In this document: piece after piece, positions 30,436-37,933 of the stretch
Position numbering within the stretch: the stretch's first letter is position 1
Layout: every line of letters begins with the position of its first letter
Origin: Caulochytrium protostelioides
Lineage: Eukaryota > Chytridiomycota > Caulochytriomycetes > Caulochytriales > Caulochytriaceae
Assembly: GCA_003615045.1 (NCBI GenBank)
Contig: ML014289.1
Span: 1-37,933, forward strand
DNA length: 37,933 nucleotides
Direction: 5' to 3'
Notes under the pieces: model-generated
The model's input: only the letters and a program-made list of their open reading frames with translations
Told to the model about the DNA's origin: nothing
The model's database searches: none
Position numbers and translations under genes: made by a program

Positions 30436-32415
30436 ATGGAGACGACGCTGGGGCAGACCCCATGGATCGCGCTCGGCGCGCTGATCGCTGCCGGCGTCGT
30501 TCACGGCCTCGTAGCCAGCTACGCGTGGACCGTGCGCAACACGCTGCCTGGCGAGCCCATCACGCTCGCGCTGGCGCTGCGGACGCTCGTCACGCTCGCG
30601 GCCCGCGTCGCCAGCCCCCTCGCTCTCGCCCTGCTCGCCCTCGCCCTCGACACCGTCGTCCGCATCCGCGACGGCCGCGTCGCCCTCGCCGCCCTCGACC
30701 CGCCGCCGCTCAGTCTCGGCCTGCTGCTGGTCCTCGCCGCCGTCGGCGCCCTCCTCGGCGCCGCCGCCACCGCTTTCCAGCAGTGCCGCGCTGCTGCCTT
30801 TCTCGTCGATACGGAGCCGGCCGCCGCCGCCGCCGTGACCGCCGCTACCGCCGCCGCCGCCGGCACGACCGCTCGCTCACTCGGTGGTCACGGCGGCCCC
30901 GGCAGCCCCGCGCGTCGTGCCGCTGTTTCGACCGCTGGTCGCCATGGCCCATCGGTCTGGCGCAGTCTCTTTGTCATGAACGAGTGGTGCCGCTTGCAAA
31001 CGCACCGGATCACGAACACGCCCCTGACCGTGCTGGGGCTCCTCGTTCTGCTGCTGGCGACCGGGTGGCGGACGCGTTGGGCGACGCCGCCTGCAGACGC
31101 GGTTCAGCAACTTGCGGCCGCCCATCCGTCGGAGACCGCCGCTGCCGTCGCTGCCGTGGTCGGCCACTATGAGCGGATGGCCGTCGTCGGCCTCGATCTC
31201 GCGCTGTGGGCGGCGCTGCTCCTTGGCCAATGGCTCGCATGGACCGTGGTCCGCGTGCGCATCCGCGGCTCGCCGCTGCTCAACTTCGTCGATGCGCTCG
31301 CGTTGGCCAATATCAGCATCTGGATCTTCGACGAGCCCTGTCACGGCTACTTTCTCTACGGCCGCAGCGTGCACCCGGCGGCGGACGTCGATCTCGCCAC
31401 GCTGAACGCTTATCTGCGCCAGGAAGCGATGGGCCTGGTGATGCCCCGCGGATTGGACGGCACGGGCCAGCAAGCGTTTGAGATGATTGCCGCGCCCGCC
31501 CTCCGCGCGACACTCGAGCGTTTGCTCGCCCTTGCCGGCCAGCGCGACCCGGCGTGGCCGCGCCACCGCCCAGCGCCGGCGCCGACCGCCTGGGACGCGG
31601 CGCCAGGGTCGGCTGCTGCTGCCGCCGCCGCCGCCGCCACGGTGCTCGCGTCCCCCACAGCCAAGCCGCCCGCCCTGCCGCACCAGGCCAGCAGCTTCCT
31701 CGGCGCTGCCCATCCCGGCCTTGCACGCTTCGGCACCCTCAGCACCCTCGCCGGCCCGGCCCTCAGCGCGCCCGACCTCAGCCGTGACCTTCCCCGACAC
31801 GCAGCCGCCGTCGACGCGGGCACCCCCCTAGATCCCCCGGGGACGGACGCTGACGGCCCTGAAAACGACGGCGTCGCGCGCCATGGGATGCTCACGGGGA
31901 CCACGGTCCGCCGGCGCCCGGGCGCGCCGTCCCTCGTGGCTCCCACGAGCGCTGGCGCGCGTAGCAGCGGCGGCAGCGGCGCCGATGAGGCCGTAGCACC
32001 TCCCACAGCGCTCGCTGACGCGCGCGCCCGTGCGGCCGCGGCACTGCAGAGCTTCGTCATCGCGTTTCTGGATCGCACGCTGCCCGCGTATCGTTACGCA
32101 ATGATGTCCAAGACAGCGTGGCAGCGGCTCGGTGGCCCGCTGCTCGTGGCGCCCCCCGCCGCCGGCACGATCACCCTGCTCTATGCAGACGACAGCGCTT
32201 ATGGCCGCTCGTTGTTTGCGGGCCTGGAGCGCGACTGGCTCGTCGTGCTGGGACTGCTCTTTGCGGGCATCGACGCATGGACCGGCCATACCGCGCTCGC
32301 GGGCCTAGTCGTATATCTCGTGGACGCCACCGCGATGGCCTTGCGGCGTCACTATGGCATTCGTCACTTTGCGACGACCAGTTTACTTGACACCCGATAC
32401 ATTCTAGCCCTGTAG
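30436..32415 (+). CDS. TMEM67: Meckelin (TMEM67) membrane core without ectodomain
   Basis: Multi-pass membrane protein of the MKS module, which sits at the ciliary transition zone and gates entry to the flagellum. The 659-residue frame starts with a hydrophobic helix immediately after the ATG at 30436. Recognisable meckelin segments follow in order: AFLVDTEP; SVWRSLFVMNEWCRLQT (NEW at 182-184); paired membrane helices; ALANISIWIF; the HGYFLYGRSVH block (GRSVH at 309-313) with LNAYLRQEAMGL; and a C-terminal part with FLDRTLPAY, TLLYADDSAYG and an ending TSLLDTRYIL. Known meckelins are near 1000 residues with a large Cys-rich N-terminal ectodomain. That half is absent here, while an Ala/Pro/Ser-rich insert of about 180 residues lengthens the loop before the last module. 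ATG 30292 is a possible earlier start. Family assignment is strong; whether the ectodomain is lost or encoded elsewhere is unresolved. Confidence 0.9.
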   Translation: METTLGQTPWIALGALIAAGVVHGLVASYAWTVRNTLPGEPITLALALRTLVTLAARVASPLALALLALALDTVVRIRDGRVALAALDPPPLSLGLLLVLAAVGALLGAAATAFQQCRAAAFLVDTEPAAAAAVTAATAAAAGTTARSLGGHGGPGSPARRAAVSTAGRHGPSVWRSLFVMNEWCRLQTHRITNTPLTVLGLLVLLLATGWRTRWATPPADAVQQLAAAHPSETAAAVAAVVGHYERMAVVGLDLALWAALLLGQWLAWTVVRVRIRGSPLLNFVDALALANISIWIFDEPCHGYFLYGRSVHPAADVDLATLNAYLRQEAMGLVMPRGLDGTGQQAFEMIAAPALRATLERLLALAGQRDPAWPRHRPAPAPTAWDAAPGSAAAAAAAAATVLASPTAKPPALPHQASSFLGAAHPGLARFGTLSTLAGPALSAPDLSRDLPRHAAAVDAGTPLDPPGTDADGPENDGVARHGMLTGTTVRRRPGAPSLVAPTSAGARSSGGSGADEAVAPPTALADARARAAAALQSFVIAFLDRTLPAYRYAMMSKTAWQRLGGPLLVAPPAAGTITLLYADDSAYGRSLFAGLERDWLVVLGLLFAGIDAWTGHTALAGLVVYLVDATAMALRRHYGIRHFATTSLLDTRYILAL

Positions 32416-32566
32416 TCTGGATGAGAACTCAACGGATCTCCAGGCGACTGGGGCATCGACGAAAGAAAGCGCCAGGGATGAGATGATTGCACTATTGTTG
32501 GCAGGAGAAACGATCCAGAACGAAGAAGAGGAAGGGAGAGGGAAAGAGGAAGGGAGAGGAAGGACG

Positions 32567-35446
32567 CTAGGCGGAAGCCGCAGCGATGGTCTCAGCAAGC
32601 GCCTTTTTAAGGGCGAGCAGGGTCTTCACTTCGGCATCAATGGCGCTCTTGTCAGCCTTCTCGGCCTTCAGCTGGCGAACCTTGAGGCCCTGGTCGGCGA
32701 CGGCCTTCTCGGCCTGCTCGACTTCGGGGGTGCGGGGGCCCTGCTCCGCGGCAGCGGCCTTGCCGCCTTTTGCGGCGGCGGCAGCGCTAGTGGGCCGCTT
32801 CTTGGAGGCCTTGGCGTCGGAGGCGATCAGCGCCTGCGCGTCTGACGCGCTACCGAACGTCTTCATGAGGTAGTCGAGCTTCTCGGTGTCGATGCGGGTA
32901 AAGAGATACTCGGGTTCGCGCAGCACGTGACCGGCGGCGAGGGCCTGCGGGAAGGGGTGGGGCGGCTCGGCGGTGTCGCGGGGCGTCTGGGGCCACGTGG
33001 CAAGCGCGTTGCTCAGCGGCACGTTGAGCTGGCGGCAGATGGCCTCAGCGGTGTTCGGGAGGTACGGGAAGACGAGCGAGGCAATCAGGTGGGCCAGGTT
33101 GAGGGCAGTGGCGACGACGGTGTCGCAACGCTCGCGGTGGTTGGCCAGCAGCTTGCCGTCCATGCCGACGTGCTGGAGGTAGGCGTTGCCCGCGGCCGAG
33201 ACGCGCATTGCGGTTTCGATGCCTGAACGGATCTTGACGTGCTCCAGGTCGTTCACGTACTGGCGGACGAGGTCGTCGACCTGGGCAGCAAGCTGGTGCT
33301 CGGGCTCGGCGGGCGTGCAGGGAGGCACGACGCCATCGTACTTGGCGTCGACGAAACGCATCACGCGGTTGACAAAGTTGCCGAGGTTGGCGAGCAGCTC
33401 GGAGTTGTTCGCGAGAGCAAAGGCGGCCCAGGTGAAGTTAGAGTCGCCGGTCTCCGGGCGGTTGGAGAGCAGGAAGTAGCGCCAGACGTCCGGCGGGACA
33501 CCGCTGGTCATGACGGTGTCGCCAAACACGCCGACGCCGCGCGATTTGGAGAACTTCGATCCTTCGAACTGTAGATAGTCGGTGGTGCTGAGGTGGTGCA
33601 GCATGGTCCAGTTCTCGCCGGTGCCCAGCAGGCTGCTCGGGAACAAGACCGTGTGGAAAGGCACGTTGTCCTTGCCCATGAATTGGTACAGCTGCACGTG
33701 CTCGGGGTCCTTCCACCACTTCTCCCACTGAGCCGTGTAGCCCGCTGTGATCGAGGGATATCCGATCGGCGCGTCGAACCAGACATAGAACACCTTTTTC
33801 TCGAAGCCCGGGCGCGTGTCCTCGGGCACGGGCACGCCCCACGACAAGTCGCGCGTAATGCAGCGGGGCTTCAGGCCTTCCTTCAGCCAGTTCTCCGTGA
33901 TCTGGATGCTGTTCGTGCTCCATCCGCCCTTTACGCTCGAGTGGCGAATCCACTTCGTCACCTCCTCCTCGGCTTGGGTCAGGTTCAGGAACAGGTGGGC
34001 CGAGTCACGCAAGATCGGCGGCGGGACCACCGTGCCCGGCGGCAGCTGGCTGTTCTTGCCGGTGCACACACTGCACTTCGGGTCGATCAGTTCTACAGCA
34101 TTCAGCAACTTGCCGCATCCGTCGCACTGGTCGCCCTTCGCATCGTTGCTCTTGCAATGCGGGCACGTGCCGCCCACAAAGCGGTCCGCCAGGAAGCTCT
34201 TGTGGGTCTCGCAGTACAGCTGCGTCATGTCCTTCGCCTGGATGTGTCCACGGGCATCCAGCTTCTTGAAGATGTCCTGCACGATCGCCGTCTGGTGCGG
34301 CGTCGTCGTGCGGCCGAACGTATCGAAGCTGATGTTGAACCACTGGTAGACGCCGGCGTGCAGACGGTGGTACTTGTCGCACAGCGCCTGGCACGTCGTG
34401 CCATCCTGCAACGCCTTCGTTTCGGTCGCCGTGCCGTACTCGTCCGTGCCGCACACGTACAGCGTCGGGCGGTTGCGCAGGCGCGAGAAGCGCGCATATG
34501 CATCCGCCGACAGCGTCGAGCCGATGATGTTGCCGAGGTGCGGCACGTTGTTCACATAGGGCAGCGCCGACGTGATGAGGACGTTGCGGTCCGAGTTCGG
34601 GTCCGGCAAGACCTCACCGCTCGTGGCGAACGGCGTCTTGAACTCGTACGGCGGCAGCTCACGGCGGGGCTTGGCCGCAGCGGCGGCGGTGGCGGTGGCG
34701 GTGCCGGCGGTCGTGGTGCTCAGGGCGGCGTACTGCGTCAAGGCCGGCGTGACCTGCGGGTGCTGCTGCACCGCAGCGCACCACGCGCGGAGCGGGGTGG
34801 GCACGGCCTGGGCGGCGCGGGCAGAGCTCCGCCCGGCGGGCATGAGACCCGCGACCAGCGTCGGCGCGAGCGCACCAAACATAATGATGGTCGCGGCGTC
34901 CAGCGGCTGGCGCGGGTCCGCAGGATGGGCCGCCGTCCACGCGGCAGCGCGTTCCCAAAACGCCGCGGCAAGCGTCGGCTCCGATTCAGACGCGGTCGCG
35001 TCGGCGTCGGCTCGGTGAAGCGTCGTCAGGGCGCGGCGAAGCGCCGTAGCCTCCCACTCGACGAGAGAAGCAGCCGACCAGTCCGTCGTTTCGGCCGTGG
35101 ACACGGGGCCGACAAGCAGCTGGACAGCAGTGTTGGCGTCCCAGACGGTCGCGCCGTTCACAAGCGCGATGGCAATGGGGCCGGACGCCGTCACGGGCGA
35201 TGACGCGACCGCGTCGTCCGCGTTGGTGCTGGCGTCAGCGTCCGGCGCCGCAGCAGGCGTGCAGGACAGCGTGCAGGGGGTGGCCGCGTTCTGGCTGGCC
35301 AAAACCACTTTGAAGACGGCGGCGGCGTCCAGAGGTGTCAGGCCGCGCGCGGGGACCGTAATGCCGATACCGAGCGGACCGGCAGACGACGGCGGCGTCA
35401 GCTTCGAGCGGGCAGCAGCAGCGTGAGCGGGGGGTTGGCGACCCAT
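32567..35446 (-). CDS. MES1: Cytosolic methionyl-tRNA synthetase
   Basis: Class I synthetase that charges tRNA-Met for cytosolic translation. The 959-residue protein begins at an ATG in good context (ACC before it, G after). The first 240 residues form a GST-like domain, recognisable from the helical C-terminal half (LDAATIIMFGALAPTLVAGL). The catalytic core has the HIGH-type motif HLGN at 303-306, the KMSKS-type motif KFSKS at 631-635, and a connective peptide with zinc-ligand pairs starting with CPHC at 428-431, then CDGC and CSVC. The anticodon-binding helical domain follows (about 660-850). After a Lys/Ala-rich linker the C terminus is a WHEP domain (about 890-950, VRQLKAEKADKSAIDAEVKTL). 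GST plus WHEP is the architecture of animal MetRS; budding-yeast Mes1 has the GST-like part but lacks WHEP. The stop is 151 bp from the convergent meckelin gene. Identification is firm. Confidence 0.97.
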   Translation of the reverse strand: MGRQPPAHAAAARSKLTPPSSAGPLGIGITVPARGLTPLDAAAVFKVVLASQNAATPCTLSCTPAAAPDADASTNADDAVASSPVTASGPIAIALVNGATVWDANTAVQLLVGPVSTAETTDWSAASLVEWEATALRRALTTLHRADADATASESEPTLAAAFWERAAAWTAAHPADPRQPLDAATIIMFGALAPTLVAGLMPAGRSSARAAQAVPTPLRAWCAAVQQHPQVTPALTQYAALSTTTAGTATATAAAAAKPRRELPPYEFKTPFATSGEVLPDPNSDRNVLITSALPYVNNVPHLGNIIGSTLSADAYARFSRLRNRPTLYVCGTDEYGTATETKALQDGTTCQALCDKYHRLHAGVYQWFNISFDTFGRTTTPHQTAIVQDIFKKLDARGHIQAKDMTQLYCETHKSFLADRFVGGTCPHCKSNDAKGDQCDGCGKLLNAVELIDPKCSVCTGKNSQLPPGTVVPPPILRDSAHLFLNLTQAEEEVTKWIRHSSVKGGWSTNSIQITENWLKEGLKPRCITRDLSWGVPVPEDTRPGFEKKVFYVWFDAPIGYPSITAGYTAQWEKWWKDPEHVQLYQFMGKDNVPFHTVLFPSSLLGTGENWTMLHHLSTTDYLQFEGSKFSKSRGVGVFGDTVMTSGVPPDVWRYFLLSNRPETGDSNFTWAAFALANNSELLANLGNFVNRVMRFVDAKYDGVVPPCTPAEPEHQLAAQVDDLVRQYVNDLEHVKIRSGIETAMRVSAAGNAYLQHVGMDGKLLANHRERCDTVVATALNLAHLIASLVFPYLPNTAEAICRQLNVPLSNALATWPQTPRDTAEPPHPFPQALAAGHVLREPEYLFTRIDTEKLDYLMKTFGSASDAQALIASDAKASKKRPTSAAAAAKGGKAAAAEQGPRTPEVEQAEKAVADQGLKVRQLKAEKADKSAIDAEVKTLLALKKALAETIAAASA

Positions 35447-36987
35447 GGTGGAGACGCAGCGGGGCGACTAGAAAGCGCAACGGAGGCAAGGGCAGAAAGC
35501 GGCACCAAATCAGTGAGTCAGCAGCGGCACACAAAGCTGCAGCATTGCAAACCGAGAACCACGAGCACAGACAGGCGGCACCCTTCCCAGTGATGAGCTC
35601 ATCGAATGCCACCCACGCGTCCGCCAGGGGTCGTAGCCGGCCGAGGTTATCCAGCGCGAGGAGGAGGCCAGCATGAATCCGGCCCCAGTCCGCTGGACTC
35701 CCGGTCTCCGGGTGGCCAACCACGACCGTGGTTAGGCGGGGTATGGGCGATCCCCACTCCGCTATGCTCGAGAAACGTGCGATGGGCGGTGGCGGACGGC
35801 GGGTAACGACTGGTGGCCGCGCTCGCAGGCCCACAGGCCTCGCTCCGCCCCTCCGGTGGAGCGGATCAGAGACCCCCTCGCTGCGCCGCGACGGCAAGCA
35901 CTCCGCTCTCTCGTCCCCCGGTGCCAGCCGACTCGACCCCTCCAGAACCGACCTGGACAGACGCCTGACCTGTTGCATACGCCACTTCTCACTCACGAAG
36001 CGCGATAAGCCGGGCGTGAAAAGGAAAGGAAACGGAGAAAAAAAAAAAGGCCAGAGCGTTGGCCGAAACGTGACGAGCGATGAGCAACGGGACAAGCGCG
36101 GAGGGGTGAAGTGGAGTCAGGCGCAGCTTAGCACAGTAAAGGAATGGAGAAAGGCCAGCACGGCATCGTCACTCAGTCACTGAATGCACAGTGACCGGGA
36201 CGCGGCAAGGAGACGACGAGGCACCCGCTCCAGGTTCGCGGGGGTCATTTAAAGCGGGGCGTGGACGCGCAAGTCCGGCAGCGGATTCAGAATAAGCCCT
36301 CCGCATCACCCGCGCCAGTGCGTGCGCTGCCTAACAGCTATCGTCAGGTCTCGGGGACCTGGTGGGCTCGAAAGGCAACGCGCGCCGATGGGCGTCGATG
36401 CGCACTTCCACCTGTCCAGGCCCAGCTGTCGTCCGTGGGACAGTTCCTTCCGCCCGACCCCTGCGTGCCTGCGATACGCGCCAGTACGCAGCAAGAAAGG
36501 GGGGGTGTCCGCGGCTCGGTTTCACGCTCCGACTCGGCACGCTGACGCTATTGGCGTGGAAATCAGGAGGCATCTGGAGGCACAGGGTGCTGCCGAGGAC
36601 ACGGCTGCCCATCGTGCCGTGGCCCATCCCCATTCACCCTCAGAGACCGACGGCACGGCGGGAAAGGAACGAATGCCAAAAAAAAAAAAAAAAAAAAAAG
36701 TGCTGAAGGCAAGTGACCGGCGACCGGATAAACGAGGCAACGCTTGCTCAGCACGTGTCCACACGTCACCGTCGCGTCGCGATGCCCGGATCTCGAGCGC
36801 CGTGGGCTCCGACGTCGCCCCCACGTGAGAAAGTCTTTCAATGGATATCGAGGTTGTCCATTTATCAGTGAGCCTCCCGTACAGCAATCCCGATCATGAA
36901 ACCTTTGTTGGATAACTAGGCCGCTCAAAGAGGCAACTCGCATTCATTTCGCTGGTCAATGGGTCAGCGACTGTCGAGCACCGTCTG
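35447..36987. other. Region upstream of MetRS without recognisable gene
   Basis: About 1.5 kb that should contain the MetRS promoter. I see an A-rich run at 36039-36049 and a pure run of 22 A at 36678-36699. A frame of 168 codons on the plus strand (36322-36828) crosses the A22 tract and would encode poly-Lys; it has no recognisable domain. From about 36830 the sequence becomes clearly less GC-rich than the rest of the window. No tandem repeat like those of the other 5' spacers was seen. Confidence 0.5.
36678..36699. repeat. A22 homopolymer
   Basis: Twenty-two consecutive adenines in an otherwise GC-rich stretch. No flanking target-site duplication or upstream gene-like sequence is visible, so I do not call it the tail of a retrocopy, although that origin is possible. 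Confidence 0.9.
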
Positions 36988-37713
36988 TCACCCACACTGC
37001 CCCGCAACGCGGCACAGCCCAGCGGGCTTGACAGGTGAGACGAGGCATCGTCGGATGTTCAGGGAGGCATCGAGCTTATTGTTAACAAACAGATACTCCT
37101 GGGGCAGATCACACCACATCAAGCATCTGGCAACGACATCCCGCAGATACCGGTGCGGCATCTAGGAGCGTTAGTGATCCTACCCAGATAATTCTACAGC
37201 TGCGCTTTGGGGCCCAGCACGTAGTGATTCCTCATACCGGTCGGTACTTCATGGCGTCGTCACTGTAAATGTTATGGCCACCGTGGTGGAGGGGAGCTGC
37301 TTAGTTCCCAGCGGGGGTGGTCCCAGTCGTGGTCGCGCAGAGGTACGTTAGGGTTGATGGCGGCGCCGAGCATCAGCTGCCGATAAAAATTCGGGCTCAT
37401 TAGGTCAAGCAGCTGCACGGCTATGACGCCCTCCTTGACTTGGAAGCGCCACTTCCGCAGGCCGGATAGCGACGTGGTAGGCGGCCTTCACGTGATCGGA
37501 ATGTGCTTCGCAAGGGTTGCTTGTTGCCTGATATCTCCTTGCAGATGCTTCATCAGCGCAGCCTTGTACATCTTTACAGCAATCACCGACCCGTTGGTAC
37601 CCACGTAAATGAATGGATGCAGTAAACGCGCGCGACCAAAAGTAGCCGACGGCCCATGACACTGGATTCGGACGCCAACCAATTTAGAATCCTTGTCAGT
37701 CCCAAAGGCTATG
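36988..37713 (-). pseudogene. Decayed protein-coding relic of unknown family
   Basis: Reading the minus strand from 37713, one frame gives about 147 codons of protein-like sequence, including HPFIYVGTNGSVIAVKMYK and, further on, LLDLMSPNFYRQLMLGAAI. It is broken by a single in-frame TGA at 37488-37490 and ends at 37272. Beyond it, other frames give short protein-like pieces, for example NHYVLGPKAQL, and a 57-codon open frame at 37161-36988 containing LPQEYLFVNNKLDASLNIRR. This pattern of good segments split by stops and frame changes suggests a degraded gene. Local base composition is less GC-rich than the eleven intact genes. I do not recognise the family. A gene with unrecognised introns, or chance, are the alternatives. 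Confidence 0.35.
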
Positions 37714-37738
37714 AAATACGGCTACTGCGTAAAACAAT

Positions 37739-37852
37739 TGCATCTGCCGGGAATCGAACCCGGGGCTAACACAGTTTGCTAGGGTCATCTGAAGGATAAA
37801 CCAGTCAGAGATCTTATGGCAAGCGTTAATTTTACCACTAAACCACAGATGC
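37739..37852 (-). tRNA. trnG(gcc): tRNA-Gly(GCC) with 43-nt intron
   Basis: On the minus strand the 5' exon is 37852-37817 and the 3' exon 37773-37739, together 71 nt. The acceptor stem GCATCTG/CAGATGC pairs perfectly. The D arm contains the A-box words TGGTTTAGTGG, and the T arm carries the B box GGTTCGATTCC within CCGGG-loop-CCCGG. The anticodon stem AACGC pairs with GTGTT (one G-U pair). The loop is TTGCCA plus T, with GCC at 37820-37818. The 43-nt insertion (37816-37774) sits one base 3' of the anticodon, the standard place for nuclear tRNA introns, and contains a UGGU able to pair with GCCA. Discriminator is A. A T4 run at 37734-37731 can terminate Pol III. Encoded CCA is absent, as expected for a nuclear gene. 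Confidence 0.93.
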
Positions 37853-37933
37853 TAATTTTTGTTTTGTTGGACGGCCACTTCTGGTCGCTGGTTTGTACCA
37901 CATCTGCTTACATAAGCAGTCTGCCACGTGGCA

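Noticed and set aside
30436-32415. NDC1 nucleoporin as identity of the multi-pass protein
   Set aside because: First impression from the N-terminal membrane helices. The NEW, GRSVH and C-terminal LLDTRYIL segments match meckelin instead.
36322-36828. 168-codon frame with poly-Lys upstream of MetRS
   Set aside because: The lysines come from the A22 homopolymer and the rest has no domain or convincing composition.

Overview
This is a very GC-rich, gene-dense piece of a nuclear eukaryotic genome. I support eleven protein-coding genes, one intron-containing tRNA-Gly gene and one decayed reading frame. Ten of the eleven genes look intronless; only the cornichon gene needs an intron. The gene set is opisthokont in flavour. 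It includes a fungal-style ERV14/cornichon, ECT1, PHO13 and EMC4, a methionyl-tRNA synthetase with both GST-like and WHEP domains, and a mitochondrial IF-2. It also includes meckelin (TMEM67), a membrane protein of the ciliary transition zone, so the organism very probably builds a flagellum. The best inference is a zoosporic, early-diverging fungus (chytrid or blastoclad grade, for example a Caulochytrium-like lineage) or a close unicellular relative. The exact taxon is not provable from this sequence alone.

Layout, left to right: mitochondrial IF-2 (-, 1024-4629); RAD51C-like recombinase (+, 5829-7673); ethanolamine-phosphate cytidylyltransferase (-, 7864-9423); PHO13/PGP-type HAD phosphatase (+, 10753-11793); cornichon/ERV14 (-, two exons, 11877-12441); TMX-like membrane thioredoxin-fold protein lacking the first active-site cysteine (+, 14072-15373); large putative mitochondrial PPR-like protein (-, 15510-20021); C2-C2-C1-RasGAP-4xLIM protein (+, 22685-27703); EMC4 (-, 27972-28787); meckelin core (+, 30436-32415); cytosolic MetRS (-, 32567-35446). 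After these come a less GC-rich stretch with a broken reading frame (36988-37713) and tRNA-Gly(GCC) with a 43-nt intron (37739-37852), both on the minus strand.

The most striking large-scale feature is that the eleven protein genes alternate strand without exception. Convergent 3' spacers are very short (83-268 bp). Divergent 5' spacers are long (about 1.2-2.7 kb), and each contains one or more short tandem repeats (5-, 6-, 11-, 12-, 14- or 16-bp units) but no recognisable gene. A (GCGAT)n pentamer array recurs in separate divergent spacers.

Functionally the genes are housekeeping and do not form a pathway cluster. They cover mitochondrial translation or RNA metabolism (IF-2, PPR-like), cytosolic translation (MetRS, tRNA), the secretory and ER membrane system (ECT1 lipid synthesis, ERV14, EMC4, TMX-like), DNA repair (RAD51C), metabolite repair (PHO13), Ras signalling (RasGAP-LIM) and the flagellum (meckelin). 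The most unusual proteins are the RasGAP-LIM fusion, the meckelin without its ectodomain, and the SLPC-type TMX-like protein.
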